Shown here in pieces: positions 16,758-24,850 of a stretch of DNA of 64,000 nt. The notes under the pieces are model-generated. The model was not told the origin of the DNA. It ran no database searches and saw only the letters and a program-made list of their open reading frames with translations. Every line of letters starts with the position of its first letter. Position 1 is the stretch's first letter. Source of the stretch: Planctomycetota bacterium. Its GTDB lineage: Bacteria > Planctomycetota > UBA8742 > UBA2392. The stretch covers positions 868,001 through 932,000 of the forward strand of contig JADJRK010000001.1 in assembly GCA_016712285.1 (NCBI GenBank), written 5' to 3'. Made by a program: the position numbers and the translations under genes.

Positions 16758-19481
16758 TTGCAACGCCTGCTGCCGCTTTCCCTGCTTGTGCTGCTGATTG
16801 CAGCTTCCGCCTATCAGCCCGCCGTCGCCCAGGATAAACCACGGGCCAAGGGCCTCGATGTCCAGGAATTCACGCTGGATAACGGCTTGAAGGTCGTGGT
16901 CGTGAACCGCCCCGGCGTACCCGTCGTCAGCACCTTTGTCTGGTACAAGGTCGGCTCGATGGACGAAGTGGGCGGCGCCACCGGCATGGCCCACTTTCTT
17001 GAGCACATGATGTTCAAGGGCAGCCGCAACTACAAAGTCGGCGAAGTCGACAACGTGTGCGTGCGCAACGGCGGCAGCAACAACGCGTTTACCAGCTATG
17101 ACTACACCGGCTATTACATCGACCTGCCCAAGAGCCGCTACACCGAGGCCTTGAAGATCGAGGCTGACCGCATGCGTCACCTGACGCTCGACCTGAAAGA
17201 GTTCGAGAGCGAGAAAAAGGTCGTGCAGTCAGAAAGCGACATCTTCGCCGATGACCCGGGCGACCAGTTGTGGACGCGCATGACCGCCATGCTGCACGGG
17301 CCCCATCACCCGTATGCGCACCCGGTGCTCGGCTGGCCGCAGGACGTGGCCGACATTTCGCGCCGCGACATGCGCCTGTTCTACGACAAGCACTATCACC
17401 CCAACCATGCAACGCTGGTGCTGGCGGGCGACGTCACCGCCGACGAGGTCAAGCCCACCATCACGCAGTTGCTGGGCGCCATCCCGCGCGGCCCTGAACT
17501 GAAACGGCCCGAGCCGCGCGCCATCGACTTCAAAGGCCCCAAGACGCTTGAGGTCAAGAGCGACTCTGAAGTCATTCAGATGGGCCGCGAGTACCTGACC
17601 GTGCAAGCCGGCCACCCGGATGTTGTGCCGTTGCAGGTGCTTGGCTTGATCCTGGGCGGCGGCGTGACCAGCCGCCTGTACCGCGCTCTCGTGGACGAAA
17701 GCGGCCTTGCCACCAGCGCCGGCAGCGGCCATGGCGACAACATGCTTTCAGGCAGTTTCTGGATGTGGGCCGAACTTTCGGCTGAGCATTCGCGCGAAGA
17801 CCTGGTCGCCGCCATCCAGAAGACAATTGACGTATTGATCGAAAAGGGCGTGACCGCAGGCGAAGTCGAGCGCGCCCGCAACCGCCTGCTGGCCTCGTTC
17901 ATTTTCGGCCAAGAGCAGGCCAGCAGCATCGCCAGCTCGCTGGGCGAATCAGAAACGGTCCAGGGCGACTGGCGCGCCGTGCTGGCCATGCCCGACAAGA
18001 TTCGCGCCGTCACCGCCGCCGACGTGCAGCGGGTGGCCGCGCAATACCTCAAACTGGACCGCAGCGTCACCGGCTGGCTTGTGCCGGAGCTTTCCCCTGT
18101 CGATACCGGCGCCAAGGCCGACGACGCCAAGCCGCAACCGCTGCCGGTCAAGCGCCACGTGCTCGGCAACGGACTGCGCGTGCTGATGCTGGAGCGGCCG
18201 GGACTGCCCGTTGTGACCGCTACCGCGAGCATTCGCAGCGGCCGCGCATCTGAGACGGCAGCAGAAAACGGCCTGTCTTCGTTCACCGGCAGCCTGCTCG
18301 ACACCGGCACAAAAAGCTGGAGCAAGCAGGAACTGGCCGAGGCCATTGAGAACATCGGCGCCAGCCTTAGCGTGGGAACCGACGGTGGCACCGTTCGCAT
18401 GCTGAGCGAGCACACACCGCTGGGCATCCGCATGCTGGCCGAGGTGATGATTCACCCGACCTTCCCGGCGGAAGAGCTGGAACTGCTGCGCCGGCAGACG
18501 CTGGCCAGCATCGAGTCCGAAAAAGATGAAACGGCATCGTTCGCCCGCAGCAGCGCCAACGCCGCGCTGTATGGGCCCGACAACCCGCTGGGCCGGCCGG
18601 CCCAAGGCAGCGAGACAACCGTGGCCGCGTTCAACCGCGAGCAAACGGCGGCTTGGCATGCCAAGTGGTTCCGGCCGGACAACTGCATCATCAGCGTGGT
18701 GGGGGACTTTGACGCAGCCGCCATGCTCAAGCTGCTGGAAGGTGAGTTCGGCGCGTGGCAGAAACCGTCGTCGGCGTTGTCATTCCCCGCGTACAAGTTT
18801 GAGCGCCCGGCTAAACTGGAGGGCGAGCAGGCGTTCCACTTCAAGAGTTTCGACCCGGCCAAGGTTGACCCCAAGCGCAAGCGCATCGCCATCGACCACC
18901 CGGGCAAAGACCAGGTGGTGGTGCGGCTTCAAACGCTGGGCATCACGCGCGACAACCCGGACTACTTCGCGCTGATGGTGATGGACAACGTGCTGGGCAC
19001 GTCACCCGGGTTTACCGACCGCTTCAGCAAAGTACTGCGCGACGAGATGGGGCTGGCCTACAGTGCCTATGCCAACATCGCCAACGGCAGCGGCATCTAT
19101 CCGGGGGCGTTCCTGGGTTACATCGGCACGCGGCCCGAGAACGTCGAACTGGCGTTGCAAACCATGTATCGGCTACTCGAGGAAATCCGCACCACGCCCG
19201 TCAGCGACGACGAGCTGACCACGGCCAAGGACTATCTCAAGGGCAGCTTTGTATTCGACGTCGAGACCACCAGCCAGCTCGCGGGCCTGCTCGTCAGCAT
19301 GGAACGCTACAACCTTGGCGCCGATTACCTGGTCAAGTTCGTGCAGGGCATCGACGCCGTCACCAAAGCCGACGTCCAGCGCGTGGCCAAGAAGTACCTG
19401 GTGCCGGAGCAGATGGTCGAAGTCATCTGCGGGCCGATCACCAAGATCACACCCGCACCCGAGGAGACCGAAGACAAGTGA
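16758..19481 (+). CDS. M16 (pitrilysin/insulinase) zinc peptidase, two-domain, exported
   Basis: Periplasmic zinc peptidase of family M16 with both halves in one chain (907 residues). A signal peptide ends near QPAVAQ. The N-terminal half has the inverted zinc motif HFLEH (residues 79-83) and a downstream Glu-rich helix (EKKVVQSESDIF). The C-terminal half (from about residue 470, RHVLGNGLRVLMLERPGLPVV) lacks HxxEH and is the usual non-catalytic partner that closes the chamber. Start is TTG 16758, preceded by GGAGGG 8 nt upstream; no ATG fits better. Its end overlaps the next gene by 4 bp (GTGA). Confidence 0.92.
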   Translation: MQRLLPLSLLVLLIAASAYQPAVAQDKPRAKGLDVQEFTLDNGLKVVVVNRPGVPVVSTFVWYKVGSMDEVGGATGMAHFLEHMMFKGSRNYKVGEVDNVCVRNGGSNNAFTSYDYTGYYIDLPKSRYTEALKIEADRMRHLTLDLKEFESEKKVVQSESDIFADDPGDQLWTRMTAMLHGPHHPYAHPVLGWPQDVADISRRDMRLFYDKHYHPNHATLVLAGDVTADEVKPTITQLLGAIPRGPELKRPEPRAIDFKGPKTLEVKSDSEVIQMGREYLTVQAGHPDVVPLQVLGLILGGGVTSRLYRALVDESGLATSAGSGHGDNMLSGSFWMWAELSAEHSREDLVAAIQKTIDVLIEKGVTAGEVERARNRLLASFIFGQEQASSIASSLGESETVQGDWRAVLAMPDKIRAVTAADVQRVAAQYLKLDRSVTGWLVPELSPVDTGAKADDAKPQPLPVKRHVLGNGLRVLMLERPGLPVVTATASIRSGRASETAAENGLSSFTGSLLDTGTKSWSKQELAEAIENIGASLSVGTDGGTVRMLSEHTPLGIRMLAEVMIHPTFPAEELELLRRQTLASIESEKDETASFARSSANAALYGPDNPLGRPAQGSETTVAAFNREQTAAWHAKWFRPDNCIISVVGDFDAAAMLKLLEGEFGAWQKPSSALSFPAYKFERPAKLEGEQAFHFKSFDPAKVDPKRKRIAIDHPGKDQVVVRLQTLGITRDNPDYFALMVMDNVLGTSPGFTDRFSKVLRDEMGLAYSAYANIANGSGIYPGAFLGYIGTRPENVELALQTMYRLLEEIRTTPVSDDELTTAKDYLKGSFVFDVETTSQLAGLLVSMERYNLGADYLVKFVQGIDAVTKADVQRVAKKYLVPEQMVEVICGPITKITPAPEETEDK

Positions 19482-20371
19482 TACGCGCGCTGCTGATCGG
19501 CTTGCTGTTTTGTGCCCCGCTGGCAGCGGAGTACGAGTCGAACTTCGGCCGCGTGACACTGGCCAACTGTGACCTGATCGTGCAGGGCGTCGCGTCGGCC
19601 AAGCGCACCCGCGTGGCTGCCAGCTTTCGCGTGGAGGTCACGGTGCAGCAGGTGCTGTACGGCGAAACCGAGCAGCGCGAAGTCTCGGTCTATTACACCG
19701 ACGACAAGATGCTCAAGGACAACGAGCCTGTGCGCGCGCTGTTCGCCCTCAAGACCATGGCGACCGGCGGTTTCTCGATTGTCGGCAAGCCGGTCTATGC
19801 ACCCGAATCTGAGCCCGAGTCGGCAGCCAAGCAAAGTGTGTGCGAGGCCTTTGTCGCCTTGGAGCAAGAGAAACAGGGCGAAGAGCGCACCACTAACTTC
19901 TGGGCGCTGCTGGTCAGGCACATCCGGCAGGGCGGCTTTGCCGCGCAGAATGCGGCCGTCGAGCTGATGTTCGTGGCCCAGCATCGCAGCAGTATTGTTA
20001 CCGAAGAACGCTTCACGCAGGTGCAGGACGCGCGAGGTTTCGGCGAAAAGGGGCTGACCACCCAGACCAAAGAGGACCTCAAGCTGGCCTTCCAGGGACT
20101 GGTCGAGGCGGGGGTCAAAACCCTGAAGTTCCGGCGCATCCGGCGCGGCGATACCAAGGAAGACCGAAGAAACGCGGCAACCGAGCTGCTCAAGCTGGTG
20201 GAAGAATACCCGCGCGCGTTCACCGAAGCTGACGCCAAGCTGACCAAAGCCATCGCCGACCAGAGCCAGGACGCCGTGCTGAACGAGACGCTGGCAGAGC
20301 TGGAAAGTGCGATCATCCTCGAGGTCCGCGTCCGCGAAGCCGCCGACAAAACCACCAAACCGCAGGACTAG
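19478..20371 (+). CDS. Secreted protein of unknown function
   Basis: A 297-residue protein with a short signal peptide (IRALLIGLLFCAPLAA). The next ~100 residues (VTLANCDLIVQGVASAKRTRV, then VEVTVQQVLYGETEQREVSVYYTD) resemble the beta-barrel start of proteins of unknown role that begin with a statement of secreted stress reporters; I do not recognise a family. The C-terminal half is helical and highly charged. GTG start overlaps the M16 peptidase stop by 4 bp, so the two are translationally coupled and may act together. Confidence 0.6.
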   Translation: MIRALLIGLLFCAPLAAEYESNFGRVTLANCDLIVQGVASAKRTRVAASFRVEVTVQQVLYGETEQREVSVYYTDDKMLKDNEPVRALFALKTMATGGFSIVGKPVYAPESEPESAAKQSVCEAFVALEQEKQGEERTTNFWALLVRHIRQGGFAAQNAAVELMFVAQHRSSIVTEERFTQVQDARGFGEKGLTTQTKEDLKLAFQGLVEAGVKTLKFRRIRRGDTKEDRRNAATELLKLVEEYPRAFTEADAKLTKAIADQSQDAVLNETLAELESAIILEVRVREAADKTTKPQD

Positions 20372-20405
20372 GCGGCCAGAAGAAGTAGCTCACGTCGAAC
20401 TACAT

Positions 20406-20474
20406 TTGCCGCGAAAGCGCGAAAACGCGAAACTAGCATTGGCAGTGTTTTGCGCTTTTGCGTTTTCGCGGCAA
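20406..20474. repeat. 28-bp imperfect inverted repeat (hairpin) of GCGAAAA units
   Basis: The arm TTGCCGCGAAAGCGCGAAAAC is matched by TTTGCGTTTTCGCGGCAA on the other side of a ~14-bp loop, with few mismatches across 28 bp. The arms are themselves short quasi-repeats of CGCGAAA. It follows the stop of the secreted-protein gene and could end that transcript, but it lacks a clear U-tract. It resembles, in construction, the octamer-repeat islands. Confidence 0.6.
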
Positions 20475-20629
20475 TTGCAGTCCGAACACTACTCAAAGCG
20501 CTCGTCGGGCCACCAACCAGTTTTTTCGTACTTTCTTCAAAGGCTTGCTGCAGTCGTTGCCGATGACCATGCAGCTTGGCCCGCGTGCGCCAACACCCAA
20601 ACGTGCTTCCCAACTCTCCAGGAGTAGCC

Positions 20630-21385
20630 ATGAAGAAGATTCTGTTGTCCATCGTAGCTGTCTCCGCCGTGGCGCTGCTCGGCGGGTGCGTCTCCCTTGA
20701 GGAGTACGAAACCACACGCGGCATGTACGAGACGGAAGCCGAAGCCAACGCGGCACTGGCTGCCGAAAACGCGCGCCTTGAGGCATCGCTCAACAAGGAA
20801 AAGTCAGACAAAGCCGCGCTGCAGAAGTCGCTGGAAGAAATCCAGAAGGCAGCCGCCAACCAGCCCGCGATCGACAAAGACGCAATGCTGGAAGAACTGA
20901 AGAAGATCTGGGGCGGCAACATGGGCGAGTGGGAAACCGTGCGCTCGGGCGGCGCCATCGGCGTGCGCCTCGATGACAGCGGCGTGCTGTTCACCAGCGG
21001 TTCATGGACGCTGACCGACAACACCAAGAAGACGCTCACCAAGCTGGCCGGCATCATGAAAGACAAGATGAGCAACCCCAACATGTTCGTGCGCATCGAC
21101 GGCCACACCGACAGCGACCCGATCAAGTCGCTCAAGGGCAAGGGCATCGCCGACAACACGCACCTCAGCTCGATGCGCGCTATGGCTGTGCGCGACTTCC
21201 TGGCCACCCAGGGCATTCCGAAGGAACGCATCTTCGTGGCAGGCTTCGGCGAAAACTGGCCGATCGCAACGGGCAGCAGCAGCCGCGACAAGCAGCGCAA
21301 CCGCCGCGTCGAAGTGTACATGGGTGACGCGGACGCCCTGAGCATCGGCTCGCTGCCGGCAGCCAGCCAGGTCAGCAAGAAGTAG
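20630..21385 (+). CDS. OmpA-family (Pal/MotB-like) peptidoglycan-binding lipoprotein
   Basis: Envelope lipoprotein that should tie the outer membrane to peptidoglycan. Signal peptide with lipobox LLGGC (Cys20), then a helical coiled coil rich in Ala/Glu (residues 25-95), then a C-terminal OmpA domain: GVLFTSGSWTLTDNTKKTL, VRIDGHTDSDP, SSMRAMAVRDFLATQG, IFVAGFGENWP and the NRRVEVYM end. The ATG at 20630 has AGGAG 6 nt upstream; the longer frame from 20576 adds no signal feature. A strong terminator hairpin follows. Confidence 0.9.
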   Translation: MKKILLSIVAVSAVALLGGCVSLEEYETTRGMYETEAEANAALAAENARLEASLNKEKSDKAALQKSLEEIQKAAANQPAIDKDAMLEELKKIWGGNMGEWETVRSGGAIGVRLDDSGVLFTSGSWTLTDNTKKTLTKLAGIMKDKMSNPNMFVRIDGHTDSDPIKSLKGKGIADNTHLSSMRAMAVRDFLATQGIPKERIFVAGFGENWPIATGSSSRDKQRNRRVEVYMGDADALSIGSLPAASQVSKK

Positions 21386-21407
21386 TCAGCGACACATGCA
21401 TCGTAAG

Positions 21408-21434
21408 GGCCCGCGAGCTGATCGCGGGCCTTTT
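21408..21434 (+). terminator. Intrinsic terminator after the OmpA-family gene
   Basis: A perfect 9-bp stem GGCCCGCGA / TCGCGGGCC with a 5-nt loop (GCTGA), directly followed by TTTT. It begins 22 bp after the stop codon, a textbook intrinsic terminator. Confidence 0.9.
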
Positions 21435-21444
21435 GCATTTGGCG

Positions 21445-21533
21445 CCCGCGACTTCCGTCGCGGGGCTGTTGCTTCTTGCCCGCGACTTCCGTCGCGGGGC
21501 TGTTGCTTCTTGCCCGCGACTTCCGTCGCGGGC
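21445..21533. repeat. Three tandem 34-bp repeats, each with a CCCGCGAC-type hairpin
   Basis: CCCGCGACTTCCGTCGCGGG occurs at 21445, 21479 and 21513, with GCTGTTGCTTCTTG between copies, giving a 34-bp period. Each unit holds a hairpin (CCCGCGAC / GTCGCGGG) and a pyrimidine-rich spacer, so each could act as a weak terminator. The spacers are identical rather than variable, so this is a tandem repeat and not a CRISPR array. The GGAGG and GTG start of the S9 peptidase follow within 35 bp. Confidence 0.85.
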
Positions 21534-21567
21534 TTTCATGCGTTAGCCTTCGCTTAAGGAGGTTGCC

Positions 21568-23553
21568 GTGCCGGACAATCGCGTTACGCCCGAACTGTTA
21601 TGGAAGCTGCCGCGCGTTGGCAGCCCTGTGCCCGACGCCAAAGGCCGCCGCTTCATCGTGCCCGTCACCAGCTTTGACATTGAAAAGAACGAAGGCCTGA
21701 CGCGCTTGTGGTTTGGCGAGAACGGCAACTTGCGCGCGATCACCGGCGATGTCTCATCCAATAGCCCGGCTTTCAGCCCCGACGGTCGCAGCCTGGCCTT
21801 TGTGCGCAAGGCGCCCAAGGACGACAAGGCTCTTGGGTCCGAGAAGAACCAGCTTTGGCTGATGCCGCTGGATGGCGGCGAGCCTGAAAAGCTGACCGAC
21901 ATGCCGCTGGGTGTAGCCGACCCGCATTGGTTGCCCGACGGCAAGCGCATCGCGTTTCTGTCGGCTGTGTACGCCGACCACTGGAGCATGCCAGAGACAG
22001 CCGCCGAAGCTAAGCGCCGCAAGGAGTCCAAGGTCAAGGCGTACACCACCGAGAACCGTTTCTACCGCTACTGGGACCACTGGATCGCCGACGAGCCCTT
22101 CCAGCATCTGTTCGTGCTTGACCTGCAGACCCGCGTGCTGAAAGACCTTACGCCCGAACTCAAGCGCATCTTTCCGTTGATGGAACTTGGTGGTAGTTGG
22201 GACATCTCGCCCAGCGGCGACGAAATCGCTTTCTCGGCCAATCGCACTGACCCGCCGTACCACGAGATGTTCAGCGGCGTCTATCGCCTCAAGCTGGATG
22301 GTTCTGAGCCGCGCTGCATCAGCGACTGGACTGGTGGCAGCGCGCAGCGGCCGCGCTTTTCGCCCGACGGCAAATGGATTCTGTACGGCGAGCAGGAAGA
22401 CGAAGCCTTCTACGCCGACAAGGTCAGGCTTGTGGCACACGAGCGCGCCAGCGACAAGCACGTTGTACTGACTGAGCAGTGGGACCAGTCGGCTGCCGAA
22501 TGGGAATTCCTGGACAACGACACCGTCGTCTTCACGGCTGAGCACCGCAGCGCCAACGCCATCTACACGCTGGACTTCGCACGCGCGGCTGCATCGCCGG
22601 GGGAACTCGAGCCCCGGGAGGTGGTGCGCGGGGGTTGGTTCGCGGGCGTGCGCCCCGCGGGCGGCGTGGTGTTCACCACGCGCCAGGACCTTTCAACGCC
22701 GGGCGAAGTCGCGACCGTTACGCTGGCGGGCAAAGTCGAGATGCACAGCCAGTTCTGCCGGCCCCTGCTGGCAGAAGTGCAGCAGTCCGAGACGCAGGAA
22801 GTCTATTTTGAGGGTGCAGAAGGCCACCAGGTGCAGATGTGGCTGCTGTACCCACCCGGCGTGAAAGAGCGCAAGCGGCTGCCGCTGCTGCACCTGATTC
22901 ACGGCGGGCCCCACGGCGTGTTCGGCGACAGCTGGCACTGGCGCTGGAGCGCGCAGGCGTTCGCGGCGCAGGGCTACCTGGTCGCGCTGGTGAACTTTCA
23001 TGGCAGCACCGGCTGGGGCAACGAGTTCGCGCGCTGCATCATGGGCGAGTGGGGGAAGAAGCCGTACGAAGACATCGAGAAAGCCACCGACTGGCTGATC
23101 GAAAAAGGCCTGGCCGATCCCGAGCACATGGCATGCGCGGGCGGCAGCTATGGTGGTTACCTGGTGGCTTGGATCGCGGGACAGACAGATCGGTACAAGT
23201 GCCTGGTGAACCATGCCGGCGTCAGCGACCTGCAATCTCAGTTTGCGCGCGACGTAACCCCCGGCCGCGAGAAGGCGCTGGGCGGCGAGCCCTGGGGCGA
23301 CCGCGAAGGCATGAACCGCTACAACCCGATCGTGCACAGCGGCAACTACAAGACGCCAATGCTGATCATCCACGGCGAGCAGGATTATCGGGTGCCCTAC
23401 ACGCAAGCGCTGGAGACCTACAACGCCTACCGCGCCCAGGAAAAAGAGGCGCGGCTGGTCGTGTATCCCGACGAGAACCACTGGATTTTGAAGCCGCAGA
23501 ACAACATCCACTGGTACGGCGAAGTGTTCGCGTGGCTCAAGCGCTGGATGTAG
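21568..23553 (+). CDS. S9 family (prolyl oligopeptidase-like) serine peptidase
   Basis: Acylaminoacyl-peptidase/dipeptidyl-peptidase-type enzyme of 661 residues. The first ~400 residues form a WD40-like beta-propeller with SPDGRSLAFV, LPDGKRIAFLS and SPDGKWILYG blades. The alpha/beta-hydrolase domain carries Ser527 in GGSYGGY, Asp606 in HGEQDYRVP and His638 in DENHW. HGGPHGVFG provides the oxyanion-hole segment. No signal peptide is visible, so it is probably cytosolic. The GTG start at 21568 follows AAGGAGG by 7 nt. It is downstream of the tandem hairpin repeats. Confidence 0.93.
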   Translation: MPDNRVTPELLWKLPRVGSPVPDAKGRRFIVPVTSFDIEKNEGLTRLWFGENGNLRAITGDVSSNSPAFSPDGRSLAFVRKAPKDDKALGSEKNQLWLMPLDGGEPEKLTDMPLGVADPHWLPDGKRIAFLSAVYADHWSMPETAAEAKRRKESKVKAYTTENRFYRYWDHWIADEPFQHLFVLDLQTRVLKDLTPELKRIFPLMELGGSWDISPSGDEIAFSANRTDPPYHEMFSGVYRLKLDGSEPRCISDWTGGSAQRPRFSPDGKWILYGEQEDEAFYADKVRLVAHERASDKHVVLTEQWDQSAAEWEFLDNDTVVFTAEHRSANAIYTLDFARAAASPGELEPREVVRGGWFAGVRPAGGVVFTTRQDLSTPGEVATVTLAGKVEMHSQFCRPLLAEVQQSETQEVYFEGAEGHQVQMWLLYPPGVKERKRLPLLHLIHGGPHGVFGDSWHWRWSAQAFAAQGYLVALVNFHGSTGWGNEFARCIMGEWGKKPYEDIEKATDWLIEKGLADPEHMACAGGSYGGYLVAWIAGQTDRYKCLVNHAGVSDLQSQFARDVTPGREKALGGEPWGDREGMNRYNPIVHSGNYKTPMLIIHGEQDYRVPYTQALETYNAYRAQEKEARLVVYPDENHWILKPQNNIHWYGEVFAWLKRWM

Positions 23554-23556
23554 CGG

Positions 23557-23718
23557 CTAAACGCGGCGAACCAGGTAGACGATCAGGACGATCACGAATA
23601 CCAGCATCAGCAAGCCGGCGGGGGAGTAGCCGTACGGTCCCCATTTCTTGTGTCCCCACGCGCCTCCAGCGGCGGACAACACGAGCAGCACAATCAGGAT
23701 GATCAGCACGACTTCCAT
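23557..23718 (-). CDS. DUF3309-like small membrane protein
   Basis: A 53-residue protein read on the minus strand from the ATG at 23718: two hydrophobic helices (MEVVLIILIVLLVLSAA and GLLMLVFVIVLIVYLV) separated by a polar turn containing WGPYGYSPAG, and a short RRV tail. This layout matches the DUF3309 family, widespread in bacteria and of unknown function. GGAG lies 6 nt upstream of the start. It is 41 bp downstream of the DUF3185 gene on the same strand, so they probably share a transcript. Confidence 0.75.
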   Translation of the reverse strand: MEVVLIILIVLLVLSAAGGAWGHKKWGPYGYSPAGLLMLVFVIVLIVYLVRRV

Positions 23719-23759
23719 GGCTTCTCCGGGCGACAGGTGGTGTATACGCGGGCGCTACA

Positions 23760-23993
23760 TCAACTGCGCGACTTGAACCCGTAGATGAAGCCGCTGAGCA
23801 GTGTGATGGCGCCGACGATGGTCAGGCCGATGCCCGAGTAAATCAGCAGGTCGCGCTTGTCCGAGAAGTCCTGGTCGAACACGTTGGTGATGGCTTCGCC
23901 GACGGTGGGCTCAAGGTTCTGGCCGTACACCCACAGCGCAATGCCAATGGCAAGCATCAATCCGCCTGCGCCAAACAGTCCGGTCTTCAGCAT
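23760..23993 (-). CDS. DUF3185-family small membrane protein
   Basis: A 77-residue protein with two transmembrane helices (GLFGAGGLMLAIGIALWVYG and LLIYSGIGLTIVGAITLLSG) separated by a soluble segment, EPTVGEAITNVFDQDFSDKRD, the signature of the DUF3185 family (function unknown; often near other stress-linked small membrane proteins). The ATG at 23993 has AGGAGA 6 nt upstream. The frame extends further upstream to 24263 but that part has no family likeness. Confidence 0.82.
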   Translation of the reverse strand: MLKTGLFGAGGLMLAIGIALWVYGQNLEPTVGEAITNVFDQDFSDKRDLLIYSGIGLTIVGAITLLSGFIYGFKSRS

Positions 23994-24850
23994 GGCTGTC
24001 TCCTGTTGATGCGGCCCGGTAGCGTCAGTGGCATCCACCGGTCGAGCGCGGGCATATGTCATCTTTTCTGTGCGAAAAGAAAGTCCCGCCGTAAATTGCG
24101 AATGCTTTCGAGGGTAGAACCCCGAAATCGGCAGAATGATTCCGGCTAAAGCAACCATTGATGCACATAGGTGCACATGTTCATGAACGTGCACCAATGG
24201 TTGCAGTTGCAGTCCGTCGAACTCAAACGCAACGCCAAGCCGCCAGGAACGCCACGGCCGCATTCACAATTCGCGAGTTCTGAATGCTGCTGCGGTAAAG
24301 TCGCCCTTAGTTGTTGTGCTTGTCTTTGTTCAGTTAAGGGAATGCGACTAGCTAGGAAGTCGTGTCGTCAGCCGCTTAGCGGCTGCAGAATGTAGCCCAT
24401 GGCTTCAGCCATGGGAACCTCGCGCGAAATAGAACGGCGCCCCAGCGGGGCGCAGGACCTTTCTCCCGCGCCCCTACGGGGCGCTGTGATCTCTTTTCAA
24501 TTCATTCCCACGGCTGAAGCCGTGGGCTAAGTTCCCCGGCCCCGTTGGGGCCAGAGGCAACATCGTACTCACTCAATCGCATCGCAGTGCGCCCCAGCGG
24601 GGCGTTTGGATTGTGGCCCACGGCGAAGCCGTGGGGATTCGAGATCGGACGGTTTTGGCGCCCCAGCGGGGCGCGGGAAAGGTAGCGAATCTCCTGCGCC
24701 CCGCTGGGGCGCGGTGATTCTTTAGCCTGGTTTCCCATGGCTACGCCATGGGCCAGACTCCGTGCGCCACTCCGTGGCGCATGCCGAGAACCGCAAAGTC
24801 GCACCGGATTGAATGTGCGCCGATGGTTGCTTGTGCAGCCATGAAAGGGC
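23994..24850. other. Gene-free stretch between DUF3185 and bshA genes
   Basis: No credible gene is seen in either strand. The right half (24369-24780) is filled by a palindrome array described separately. The left half (23994-24368) is unique sequence with runs such as TTCGAGGGTAGAACCCCGAA, and probably contains the promoter of the two small membrane protein genes. Reading frames through it are shadows. Confidence 0.6.
24369..24780. repeat. Array of about eleven short perfect palindromes (REP-like)
   Basis: Palindromes of 15-20 bp follow one another: GCGCCCCAGCGGGGCGC (24437, 24589, 24657 and opposed at 24696), GCGCCCCTACGGGGCGC (24478), CCCACGGCTGAAGCCGTGGG (24507), CCCACGGCGAAGCCGTGGG (24618), CCCATGGCTTCAGCCATGGG (24396), CCCATGGCTACGCCATGGG (24734), GGCCCCGTTGGGGCC (24538), AGCCGCTTAGCGGCT (24370) and GCGCCACTCCGTGGCGC (24764). 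Two families alternate, one centred on CCCC(A/T)G, the other on a CCCA(C/T)GGC stem. Spacer sequence between them is mostly unique. The array lies between the DUF3185 gene and the 3' end of bshA. Confidence 0.9.

Noticed and set aside
21445..21533. CRISPR-like appearance of three evenly spaced repeats
   Set aside because: The 14-bp spacers are identical and too short, and no cas gene is nearby.
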